A stretch of 64,000 nt of DNA from Diacronema lutheri (taxonomy: Eukaryota > Haptophyta > Pavlovophyceae > Pavlovales > Pavlovaceae), in contig JAGTXO010000007.1 of the NCBI GenBank assembly GCA_019448385.1, forward strand, positions 682,001 to 746,000. The letters run 5' to 3'. A program made the position numbers and the translations under genes. Of the stretch, positions 20,449 to 30,484 are shown piece by piece. The notes beneath the pieces were generated by a model. It had not been told where the DNA came from and made no database searches. It saw nothing but the letters and a program-made list of their open reading frames with translations. The first letter of the stretch is position 1. Each line of letters opens with the position of its first letter.

Positions 20449-20516
20449 CGCTCGGCACTCGGCGCTCGGCACTCGGCGCTCGGCACGCGGCACTCGGCGC
20501 GCGGCGCTCGGCGCGC
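20449..20516. repeat. Short tandem repeat (GCTCGGCACTCG type)
   Basis: Alternating CTCGGCACTCGGCG/CTCGGCACGCGG units, about 68 nt, just 3' of bS21. Confidence 0.85.
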
Positions 20517-20905
20517 GGGGCTCTGCGGCCCGCCGCGCGTACCGCCGCTGCGCGGAGCCGGTTACCGCCGCCGCCCTTGTCGCCGTCGCTTGCGCAGGCA
20601 GACTTCGATGCGCGTCGTGGGTTGCCGTGCCGCGTGCTTAGCGCACGCGGACGTGCGGGGCGCCGCAGCCTGCGCGTTGCTCGCACGTGCTGCGCGACGG
20701 GTGGGAACTTGCGCGCTTGACACGTCCTGCAGCGTTTCATGGCCATGGCTCTCTGAAATGCCTCATGCAAGCCGTCCGGGAGAGGACAGAGCCCGACCGA
20801 CGCATGCGAGGAGCGGTCAGTGGAGCCTGGCCTGAGCCCACGTCACACAACCGGGCCTGCCGACCGCGGACGCGTGTGGTGGCGTGCGGGAGACCGCCGA
20901 CCCCC

Positions 20906-20941
<36 letters not shown>

Positions 20942-20951
20942 TGAGAGTCTT
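20517..20951. other. Intergenic region with 34-nt C run
   Basis: No gene is supported. C run at 20907-20940, just past the stop codon of the leftward transporter gene (in its 3' flank, read as poly-G). Confidence 0.6.
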
Positions 20952-22745
20952 CTAGCCGCCGTCGCGCCGCGCCACGCTTGCAGCGATGTCCGCGAGCGCG
21001 ACGTACGAGCCGACGACGCACACGCACGCGCACATGGCCGCGATCGCGAGGTGGAGCGCGTTGCGCGCGCATGAGCGCCGCACGACGCCGCGCCGGTGCA
21101 GCTGCAGCGCGATGCCGTACGGCAGCGCGGCGAGGCTCGCCTGGCAGAGCGCGCCGAGCAGCGCGATCAACAGCTCGAGCGCGGGCACGGCGAGCACGAC
21201 GGCCGCGCAGCTCGCCGTGAGCGCCGTGCGCGTGCAGACGAAACGGAGCGCGCTCGGACGGCGGCCCACGCCCGCGAGCCGGTCGAGCACCAGCAGCGCG
21301 GGCTGCATCTGCAGCGGGAAGGTGAGGAGGCAGGCGAGCGACACGAACGCGTTCACCGCGCCGAGCCACCGGTCGTCGGGCGCGCGCGCGGCGAGGAAGG
21401 CGGTGACCGACCCCGAGTCGATGCGCGGGAACGCGAGCGCGACCGACGACCCGACCGAGACGAACGTGAGCGCGATCGCACACATCGCGCAGAGCAGAAT
21501 GCGCTCAAAGCGCGCGGCCGAGCGCGCGCTACCGACCGCGCCGCCGTCCGCGCCACCGGCCGTCGCGCCGCGCAGCGGCGCGTCCGCGGGGGGCGCGTCC
21601 GCGGCGGGCGCGCCCGCGGGCTCGACGGCCTGCGAGCCGCACGCGTCGCCGTCGGGATCGGCCGCGGCGAGCGGCGCGGGCGGGTTGAGCGCATTCTCGA
21701 CGGGCAGGACGAGCGCGATGCCCTCGAACGCAAAGTAGATGATGCCGACGGCGCGCGCGATGGCCGCGGCGCGTGCGCGGGCCGAGGGCGCGTCGGCGGG
21801 CGGCGGCAGCGTTCCGCCGCCGCCCGTGCGGAGGTGCTCGGCGCTCACGACGACGGCCGTGACGCACGCGCACAGCATCAGCGCGTTCGCGCCCGTCGAG
21901 AGGGGCCACAGTGCGCCGAGGTCGCGCAGCAGCGCGAGCAGCGCGCAGCCGCCGTACACCACCGCAACGCACGCGCGCTCCGACAGGCGGCCGCCGAGGC
22001 CCGCGTGCAAGTTGGTGCGGAGCAGCGCGATGTAGATGCAGCAGATCCCCAGCTGCAGCACCACGACCAATGCCTCGATCGAGCGCTGCCCGAGCGCACC
22101 AAAGGTGACGCGGCCGATGTCCTGCAGCGCGCACGCGCGGTAGGCGCGCAGCGCGGCGCGGCGCGCATCTGCGCGGATGGCTCCCTCACGCCGCGCACGT
22201 GCCAGGCGCACAGCGCGCGCGCGCGCCTCGAACGTGTGCACGCGCAATCCGCGGCGAAGCAATGCCGTCTTGAGGCGGACGAGGAGGAGCATCGAGTAGG
22301 TGCCCTGCAGCGCAACGAGCGCAAAAATGCCGAGCGCCGTGGGCACATGCACCGTCGCGAACGCGAGCGGCAGCGCGAGGCAACCCGCGCCTAGGTTGCC
22401 CTTGATCAGGTGGCCGAGCGCCTCGGCCGCGCCGATCGGCGGCGGCGGCTGAACGGCGTCGAGAACGGACGCGCCAGCGTGGTCGGGCGCGCCGCGCGCG
22501 CGCGCGCGCGCGGCCGCGAGCCCCACCGCGTCCGCGCCGCCCTGCAGCCAGAGCAGGTCGAGGCGCGAGAGCATGCCGATCGACATGGCCTCGCTGACCG
22601 CAATGTCGCGCGGCGCGGCACCCGTCGGCAGCGCGCACTCGGAGCGGCACGGCGGGATCGCGCGGTCGTGCCGCGGTCGCGGCCGCTCGAGCGCCGACGT
22701 CGATTTGGACGTCGACGTTCCAAGCAGCGGATCGGCCGGCGCCAT
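20952..22745 (-). CDS. Amino-acid transporter, SLC36/AAAP family
   Basis: The start is set at the ATG at 22745 so that it does not overlap the divergent Mpv17-like gene. The N-terminal ~100 residues are cytosolic. The family signature opens the membrane domain: EALGHLIKGNLGAGCLALPLAF (HLxKGNxGxGxLxLP in AAAP). Hydrophobic segments follow, including LGIFALVALQGTYSMLLLV, LQLGICCIYIALLRTN and, near the end, VVLAVPALELLIALLGAL, with about 10-11 helices overall. The stretch after LRRGLRVHTF (about 22130-22240) is Arg/Ala-rich where the family continues directly to a D-I-G...FG motif, and a GCTGCAG lies just before DIGRVTFG, so an in-frame intron there is likely. It probably symports amino acids with protons; the membrane is not predictable. 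Confidence 0.8.
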   Translation of the reverse strand: MAPADPLLGTSTSKSTSALERPRPRHDRAIPPCRSECALPTGAAPRDIAVSEAMSIGMLSRLDLLWLQGGADAVGLAAARARARGAPDHAGASVLDAVQPPPPIGAAEALGHLIKGNLGAGCLALPLAFATVHVPTALGIFALVALQGTYSMLLLVRLKTALLRRGLRVHTFEARARAVRLARARREGAIRADARRAALRAYRACALQDIGRVTFGALGQRSIEALVVVLQLGICCIYIALLRTNLHAGLGGRLSERACVAVVYGGCALLALLRDLGALWPLSTGANALMLCACVTAVVVSAEHLRTGGGGTLPPPADAPSARARAAAIARAVGIIYFAFEGIALVLPVENALNPPAPLAAADPDGDACGSQAVEPAGAPAADAPPADAPLRGATAGGADGGAVGSARSAARFERILLCAMCAIALTFVSVGSSVALAFPRIDSGSVTAFLAARAPDDRWLGAVNAFVSLACLLTFPLQMQPALLVLDRLAGVGRRPSALRFVCTRTALTASCAAVVLAVPALELLIALLGALCQASLAALPYGIALQLHRRGVVRRSCARNALHLAIAAMCACVCVVGSYVALADIAASVARRDGG

Positions 22746-22806
22746 CGCGCGACAGGACAACGTGTGACGGAACCCGTCAAGCGCCGCCACATCCGGGTTC
22801 GACAAG

Positions 22807-23622
22807 ATGACGCGCGCCGCGGGTTCGGCCGCGCTGGTGCTCGCCGCGCTCGTCGGGCGCGCGGATGCGCTCGTCCGTCCCGAGATGCTTGCGCAGGCGC
22901 AGCGGCGCGGCGGCGAGCTGCGCGCGCCCGCGCTCGGCGCCTCGCCGGCTGCGCGCCTCGCCGCGTCGAGCGCCGTGCTGCTGCGCGGCGGCGCAGCTCG
23001 CGCCGCCAAGCGGCCAGCCACGCCGCCGCACATGTCGCTCGTCGCGCGCACGTGGGGTGGCTACCTCGAGCTGCTCGAGGCGTACCCGATGCGCACCAAG
23101 ATGGCGACGTCCGCCGTCCTCTCCGCAGTCGGCGACGTGCTGGCGCAGACCCTGGACAAGAGCGTGGCGGCGTTCTCGCTCCGCCGGCTGCTCGTGCTCG
23201 TGAGCGTCAACATCTTCTACTTTTCGCCGGCGCTGCACTACTGGTACAACTTCTTCGACGTTGCGGTGGGCAAGCTCAAGCTGCGCCCGGGCACGTGGGG
23301 CTCCGCCCTCGCCTACCTCGCCCTCGACCAGCTCGTCAACACGCCGCTCACGCTGCTCGGCTTTTTCCACGTCTTTGCGCTCGCAAACGCGGCGTCGCAC
23401 GCGGCGCTCGGAGCGCCGATGCCCGGCGCGGGCGTGCTGCTCGCCGGCGTGCGCGCCAAGATGGGCGTTGAGTACGCCAACGCGCTGCTCGCCAACTGGA
23501 AGGTCTGGGCCCTCCCGCAGCTCGTCAACTTCATGTTCGTGCCGCCGTCGCTGCGCGTCGGGTTTGCGAACCTTGTCGCGATCGTGTGGAACGCAATCCT
23601 CTCGATGATCGCCAACCGCTAG
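22807..23622 (+). CDS. Mpv17/PMP22 family membrane protein
   Basis: 271 residues from the ATG at 22807. The N-terminal ~75 residues look like a signal plus transit peptide (hydrophobic ALVLAALVGRADA, then Arg/Ala-rich), so plastid or other organellar targeting is likely. The family core follows: WGGYLELLEAYPMRTKMATSAV, GDVLAQTLD, ALHYWYNFFD, DQLVNTPL, and the C-terminal signature NWKVWALPQLVNFMFVPPSLRVGFANLVAIVWN. Mpv17 proteins are four-helix channel-like proteins of mitochondria, peroxisomes or plastids. Divergent from the transporter gene, with about 60 nt between the starts. Confidence 0.9.
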   Translation: MTRAAGSAALVLAALVGRADALVRPEMLAQAQRRGGELRAPALGASPAARLAASSAVLLRGGAARAAKRPATPPHMSLVARTWGGYLELLEAYPMRTKMATSAVLSAVGDVLAQTLDKSVAAFSLRRLLVLVSVNIFYFSPALHYWYNFFDVAVGKLKLRPGTWGSALAYLALDQLVNTPLTLLGFFHVFALANAASHAALGAPMPGAGVLLAGVRAKMGVEYANALLANWKVWALPQLVNFMFVPPSLRVGFANLVAIVWNAILSMIANR

Positions 23623-23867
23623 GCGTTCGATTGCCCGGAAAAACGACTCGTTCACACGAACGCCACGCAAGCGTGGTCCGGGTCCTTCAGCGCGTCGAGG
23701 GGCCGGCTGACCTCCTGCCAAGCGTGCGTGTGCCCGAGCGACTCAATGCGAACCACGTTCGCGATCAGTGCTCGTCATCTTGTTCTTGAGGCGACGCTTG
23801 CCCAGGGCTTCGGTCGCGTGTCCTTGAGCGCGTCGATCGGCCTGCTGACCTGGTCGCGAACCTCGAT

Positions 23868-23921
23868 CGCGCACTCGTGGCAACGCTCGTGGCAACGTCC
23901 CAGCGTTGCCACGAGTGCGCG
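23868..23921. terminator. Perfect 20-bp hairpin between convergent genes
   Basis: CGCGCACTCGTGGCAACGCT (23868-23887) and its exact reverse complement (23902-23921) are separated by 14 nt. It lies 12 nt from the stop of the leftward proline-rich gene and 250 nt past the Mpv17 stop. It could act in 3'-end formation of one or both genes. The same region carries two related copies of GCGCGTCGA...GGCC-GCTGACCT (about 23690 and 23825). Confidence 0.7.
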
Positions 23922-23932
23922 TGATCGAGCGT

Positions 23933-24463
23933 CTAGATGCGGACCACGCTCACGTTCGGGGCGCGGCCGGCATCGGCGCGCTTGAGCTGGCGTCGGCGGA
24001 CCTGCCAGGCAACCAGAGGCAGCGCGACACAGAGCAGCAGGAAGAGGCCGCCGCCGAGCGTGCCGCCGAGGATCGCATCCACGCGCGAGAACCTGACAGT
24101 CGAGCTTGTCGAACCTGTCGCGCCGGTTGCCACGCTGGTCGTCTTCATCACCTGCGGGTCCGACTCGAGCGCGAAGCCCGTTTCCTGCGCAACGGCCGTT
24201 CGGAGGGTCCGCACGACGGCCGGGTCGCGCAGCTTGGCCTCGACGGTCTGCGTGTCGGTGTACGAGCCCGCAAACTGGAGGACGGTGAAGTCGATGAGCA
24301 CGGAGGCGGCCGCAACGTTTGTGACAACGGTGGGGGCACCCAGGGTGCGCTCGATCGCGCCCTCGAAAGCGGTGATCCGCGCCCGGTTCCAGTCGGCGAC
24401 GTTTCCGTTGACACGCACCTGGGCCTCGACCTCGATCCGGTCACCGGGCGGTGGACTCGGCGA

Positions 24464-24494
<31 letters not shown>

Positions 24495-25246
24495 GGTGGC
24501 GGGCGCGGCGGCGGCGGGCTGGGCGGCGGAGACGGCGGCGGCTTGCTGGGCGGCGGCGGGCTGGGCGGTGGGCTGGGTGGCGGGCGGGGCGGCGGGCTGG
24601 GCGGCGGAGAAGGCGGCGGCGGGCTGGGCGGCGGCGGGCTGGGCGGCGGCGGGCTGGGCGGCGGCGGGCTGGGCGGCGGAGACGGCGGCGGCTTGCTGGG
24701 CGGCGGCGGGCTGGGCGGTGGGCTGGGCGGCGGAGACGGCGGCGGCTTGCTGAGCGGCGGCGGGCTGGGCGGCGGGCTGGGCGGCGGAGACGGCGGCGGC
24801 TTGCTGGGCGGCGGCGGGCTGGGCGGCGGGCTGGGTGGCGGGCGGGGCGGCGGGCTGGGCGGCGGAGAAGGCGGCGGCGGGCTGGGCGGCGGCGGGCTGG
24901 GCGGCGGCGGGCTGGGCGGGGGTGGCGAAGGTGGGGAAGGCGGAGGAGAGACAATCGCCATCGACGAGAAGCTTGCTTCAAGAGGCATGCGGTGGTCACC
25001 CACGCCCGTCGGTGGGGGCGCTGGGGGAGGCGGAGCGATCAAACTCTCGGAGTGCTCGAACGCGAGCGCCTGATGCACGTCGACGAAACACGGCGAAAGC
25101 GCGATGAGCGCGGCGCCACGGGAGAGGGAGCGCATGTGGAGGGAAAAGCCGTCCGACCGCCCACAGAGAAGCGCGAGCGCGATCGCCGTCCGTGCTGCCG
25201 AGCGGACGGCGCTCTTGCTTGCCCCCGCAGTAGTGAACAACGGCAT
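23933..25246 (-). CDS. Proline-rich surface protein with SEA-like domain and C-terminal membrane anchor
   Basis: The ATG at 25246 is favoured because it precedes a hydrophobic segment (AIALALLCGRSDGFS); ATGs further upstream (to 25396) are possible. A linker is followed by about 150 residues of PPPSPPP repeats, then a folded module of about 110 residues (DRIEVEAQVRVNG ... VLIDFTVLQF ... TVEAKLRDPAVVRTLRTAV), which has the alternating strand/helix pattern of SEA or similar extracellular domains. One membrane segment follows (ILGGTLGGGLFLLLCVALPLVAW) with a short basic cytosolic tail. It is the overall architecture of a wall-linked type I protein; the function is unknown. Confidence 0.6.
24480..24945 (-). 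repeat. Proline-codon repeat tract
   Basis: GGCGGCGGGCTGG, GGCGGAGACGGCGGCGGCTTG and GGCGGCGGGCTGGGCGG units are shuffled in tandem and encode PPSPPP motifs. At least two longer blocks (about 24520-24640 and 24790-24900) are near-identical. Confidence 0.85.
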
Positions 25247-25429
25247 TGCGGCGCGAGACGCAAATGTAGAGCGCGGTGCCGATCGTGGCATACGGACCTC
25301 TATGTGTTTAGGGCTTGCGACCGTGTTAAACTGATACTCGCCGATCATCAAATATTGCCAACATGAGTCGGTCCGGGTGCATTTCAACCCGGACATTTTC
25401 AACGATGAGCGTAACGGGAGCTGCAACGT

Positions 25430-26201
25430 TCAAGGCCGCAGCGACTGTTCATGGCGTCGTCGTCGCGCCGCCACGTGCCGCTGCTCGCCCGCGGGCCAAG
25501 CTGGCGAGCTAGCCGGACGGTTCTCCTCCCTCAAGAGCGAGGAGGCCGAGGAGCAGCGGCTCGAGCTCGCCGCTTCGAGGGCGCATTTATCGAGCAACGA
25601 CCAGTAGCGCGCTTCGCTCGGCAGCGCGCCCTCGTCGACATTGCCCGGGCGGTGCGTGCACCCGCGCACGGCACCAGCGTCAGAGCCGCCAACGAGAATC
25701 AGCGGCGGCACGACTGCACACCGCGCGGTGGTCGTCCGGTGGGAAAGGGATGGCGGACGACGGTCGGCGCGCAGCGCGCCGACCGGCAATCGGCCGCGAC
25801 CTTCGCCCGAGGGCGGCACGCATCGTCGAGCGCATCGGCAGCGGCGCCGTCGGCCGTCGCCGTCGGCTCCCGGCTGAATCCCGCGCCGAGCCGATCTCGC
25901 CACGCGGCCCGGTGGCGCCGCTGCTTGACGGCGCCGAGCCGGTCGGCTCCGAGCGCCAATGTGGCCACCGCGTGTGCGAGCACGCAGAGCGTGGCGGCTC
26001 GCCAGCAGGCGAGGACCTACCTCACAGTGATCTTTATTCTTCAAAAGCGTCCAGTGTGAGCGCCGGACCCGGACCTCGAGAGCCGGGCATGACCGGCATG
26101 CGCTTTTCACACGTTTTGACGAAGCCATATTTGACATTAATTTTAACATATTTTTTAAACAATCGGGGCGCAATTGCTCGTGCTGCAGTAGAGATTGCAC
26201 G
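25430..26201. other. Intergenic region, no supported gene
   Basis: GC-rich and open on both strands but without any domain. The last 110 nt (26095-26200) are AT-rich and are probably the leader/promoter of the GT25-like gene. Confidence 0.5.
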
Positions 26202-27023
26202 ATGGCGGGCGACGGGCGGCGGATATATGCGGCGTGTGGCTTCACAGTTGGGGTCAGTCTCGCCCTGTCGATGAACGCGCTGTTGAGCCTCGGCTGGCGA
26301 CAGCACGAGCGCGCCAAGGAGCGCCTGCCCGGACTCCGCAACCCCTCGCCGCTCGTGGTCACTTTCCCGATGCACGCCGAGCGATCTAGGCCGCGGACGA
26401 CGTGGAACACAGTGGATGCGCTGCTCCGGTTGGACTATGATTTTCTGGTCGTCGACGCTGTCAACGGGCCTGCGCTAGGCAGAGCGCGGGTCGAGGGATT
26501 GCCCGAGCTGCGGGGCGTATCCTTTGACAACGTCGACGTCGCAAGCTTCGTGAGGACCAATCGCAGCTTCACACAACGTTCGTACTTGGCGCAGCTGGGG
26601 GCATTCGCCTCGCACGCGCGCGCATGGACCATGGTGCCGGCCGTCGGCCGGCCGGTGATCTCCCTCGAGTTTGACGTGCAGCCTACGCGCGCATGGCCGG
26701 CTGGGGCGTCCGGGCTTGTGAGTACCTGCGACTATGATGTCCTGATCCTGCACGAACACAACCGCCAACCCTCACGCTGCGACCCGTCGAGGAAAGATCT
26801 GCACGTGATGGAGGGCAGGGACACCTGGTACGCTGCAGGGGCGGTGCTCATCACGAATGTGCGACCGGGCGCCGTCATGCAGCGCCTCCGCGAGACCAGC
26901 CCCATCGCCAAGCCCGTTGATCATTGGCTGTTGGCCCAGTGGGCGACAGGCACCCTGCGCATGGGGACGCTATGTCCGCCGCTTTTCGAGTCCTCTGACC
27001 GCCACAAGTCCACGCTGGTGTGA
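26202..27023 (+). CDS. GT25-like glycosyltransferase (LPS/collagen galactosyltransferase superfamily)
   Basis: 273 residues, single exon, with an N-terminal membrane anchor (IYAACGFTVGVSLALSMNALL), so Golgi type II topology. GT25 hallmarks in order: PLVVTFPMHAERSR, DFLVVDAVNGPAL, LAQLGAFASHARAW (family GxxxCxxSHxxxW), VISLEFDV at the position of the LEDDV metal motif, and PVDHWLL (family PVD). The second Asp of the metal motif is replaced (LEFDV), which may reduce or change metal use. It would transfer a hexose to a surface glycan or glycoprotein. The relic Fanzor copy begins right after its stop. Confidence 0.75.
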   Translation: MAGDGRRIYAACGFTVGVSLALSMNALLSLGWRQHERAKERLPGLRNPSPLVVTFPMHAERSRPRTTWNTVDALLRLDYDFLVVDAVNGPALGRARVEGLPELRGVSFDNVDVASFVRTNRSFTQRSYLAQLGAFASHARAWTMVPAVGRPVISLEFDVQPTRAWPAGASGLVSTCDYDVLILHEHNRQPSRCDPSRKDLHVMEGRDTWYAAGAVLITNVRPGAVMQRLRETSPIAKPVDHWLLAQWATGTLRMGTLCPPLFESSDRHKSTLV

Positions 27024-28593
27024 TTGCGTCACACAGGAGAGGCGGACAGCTCTTTGGAGCGAACACGTGGGGTGCACGCCTCTTCCTCCTCGCCGTCGAC
27101 AAGAGCACGCGCGACGAGTGCCTGTCGAAGAGCAGCGCGGACTCACGAAGCCCGTGCGCGCGCGAATGCTGCGTCCGGTGCAAATTCCTGCATGAGGAGC
27201 ATGCAGAGACCACGCAGCTCATGCGCAAATTTCTGGGTGGGCCCGCGCGCCGCTCGCGCGCGTGCCGCTTCCCGGCCGGCAACCCGTCACGTCGGTGCTG
27301 ACGGACGGCGTCGCCGTGCACGACGTCGCGACCGACCTCATGCCAAAGGCGCCGGTGCGGGCCAGCGGCGCGCGTGTCCTCGAGCGGTGGCGCCCGGTCG
27401 GACGGGCGCATCGCCATCGCGCTCGGCTCCGAGCTGCGGCGGGCGATTGACGAGGAGGAGGCGGTCGCTGTCGCGGCCGACCCGAACATGGGAAACATCA
27501 CCACGTACTCCGCGTACACCGGGCGGACCGCCGTCTCGTGCCAGTACACGCAGCGCGCGCGTGCGCGCCGTGCGGGCTTTGCGGACGAGACGACCGAGGT
27601 GACCTCGGCGCGGCCGATGGGCGCGGCGAGGAGTTCCGCGTGGATGCGGACGAGGCGCGGCTTGGCGAGGCGCACGGCGCCAAGGTGCTCGACGCGGGCG
27701 CGTTCCTCGCCTTCCACCGCGCGAGCGCCCCGATGTGCGAGCGCGCCGCCGAGCACGTCTATGACGCGCCGGCAGCGGTGGCGGCGCGACGACGGCGGGT
27801 GGTGCGACGCGGCGGGCGGCGCGACGCCGCGCGCATCGCCGAGGCGCTCATCGCGGCGCACTGCGTCGACGGCGTGACGCGCGACCGGCTGCTCGTGTGC
27901 GTGGGCAAGTGGCTGCACGACCACACGGGCGCGCAGCCCAAGGGCGCGCCGCCCGCCTTCCAGGTGGGGCTGCTGCGCGAGCTGCGGCGGCGCGGCGTCG
28001 CGGCCGTCTTCGTGCCCGAGCCGTACACGTCGATGCACTGCTCGATGCCGCGGCTCGCCAAGGGCGGCAGGCTGCAGCGCTGCGGCGCGGTGCTCGCGCA
28101 GGACCCGCGCCTACCCGTGGCAAAGGGCGGCACGCGCGCGGTGCACGCGCTCGTCATCTGCCCGGCGTGCAACGGCGGCAAGAAACCCGTGCACCGCGAC
28201 TACAACGCCGCGCGCAACATCTTCTACGACGTGCACGACATTGCGGCGCACGCGGCCGGGCGCGACACCACGTCGACGCCTGAGCGCTTTGGCCTCGTGC
28301 TCGCCTGGTGGGCGCGCGGCGAGGTGTGGGAGCGTGAGGAGCGCATGGTGCACGGCGAGGGCGACGACTGCGACGACGAGGGCGACGGCAAGGGCGGCGG
28401 CGACGGCGACGACGACGGCGACGACGACGATGACGGCGGGCGCGGCGGCGGCGGCGACGGCGGTGGCGACGACGGCGGCGGGCGCGGCGGCGGTGGCGGC
28501 GGCGGCTCTCGCGCCCGCTCCCCCGCTCGCGGAGCTGCGGGCGCCAGTGCCAGCGGCGGCATCGCGCGCGGGCCGAAGCGCGGCCGGCGTTGA
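27024..28593 (+). pseudogene. Fanzor (eukaryotic TnpB) copy 2, 5'-truncated and broken
   Basis: Homologous to the exon at 33593-35317 from about position 27262 on, in inverted orientation. It keeps the RuvC-I block (AADPNMGNITTYS), the RuvC-II block (EPYTSMHC), the CPAC zinc knuckle and the RuvC-III block (HRDYNAARNIFYD), then the same Asp/Gly-rich tail and a basic end (GPKRGRR). The 5' part before the TDGVAVH block is missing, and the frame is interrupted about twice, so it should not be functional. Similarity to the other copy is high throughout, so the duplication is fairly recent. Confidence 0.85.
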
Positions 28594-28778
28594 CGCACGG
28601 CCGAGCCGCGTAGCGGTCGACGCTTTGCGGGCTCTGCCCAGGTCGCGCGCGGCTGGCGACGCGTGCCGCGCGCGGCACGCCCGTGCACGCCGCCGCCCAT
28701 GGCCGAGCGCGCCGCGCCAGCCGGCCCGCTCCGACTGCCGTTCGGATCACGGACGCCCGCCACGGCACGTCGGCGCGT
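28594..28778 (+). repeat. Conserved 3' flank of Fanzor copy 2 (candidate guide-RNA/right-end segment)
   Basis: About 180 nt after the stop codon match the 3' flank of copy 1 (33408-33592, minus strand) with only scattered substitutions. Similarity ends at CGGCGCGTG, where a 58-nt G run begins. TnpB and Fanzor genes are known to produce their guide RNA from the 3' end of the gene and the element end, so this conserved non-coding part is the natural candidate. Confidence 0.6.
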
Positions 28779-28790
28779 GTGTGTGTATGT

Positions 28791-28849
<59 letters not shown>

Positions 28850-28904
28850 GGGGCGGCCGAAGATGGGACTAGCCACTTCTTTCTCTCGTTTCCTAAGAAG
28901 CTAG

Positions 28905-28950
<46 letters not shown>
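28791..28950. repeat. G58 run followed by C46 run
   Basis: 58 consecutive G (28791-28848), 56 nt of mixed sequence, then 46 consecutive C (28905-28950). The two could form a very long G-C hairpin, or a quadruplex and an i-motif. They sit between the end of the Fanzor relic and the end of the GDP-fucose synthase gene. Exact lengths may be sequencing-limited. Confidence 0.95.
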
Positions 28951-28952
<2 letters not shown>

Positions 28953-28966
28953 TCGGGAGCGTATTT

Positions 28967-30484
<1,518 letters not shown>

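Noticed and set aside
20449-20516. Possible structured RNA downstream of bS21
   Set aside because: It is a simple shuffled tandem repeat with no conserved RNA fold that I can recognise.
25430-26060. Possible gene between the proline-rich gene and the GT25-like gene
   Set aside because: Both strands are open, composition is Arg/Ala-biased, and nothing resembles a domain.
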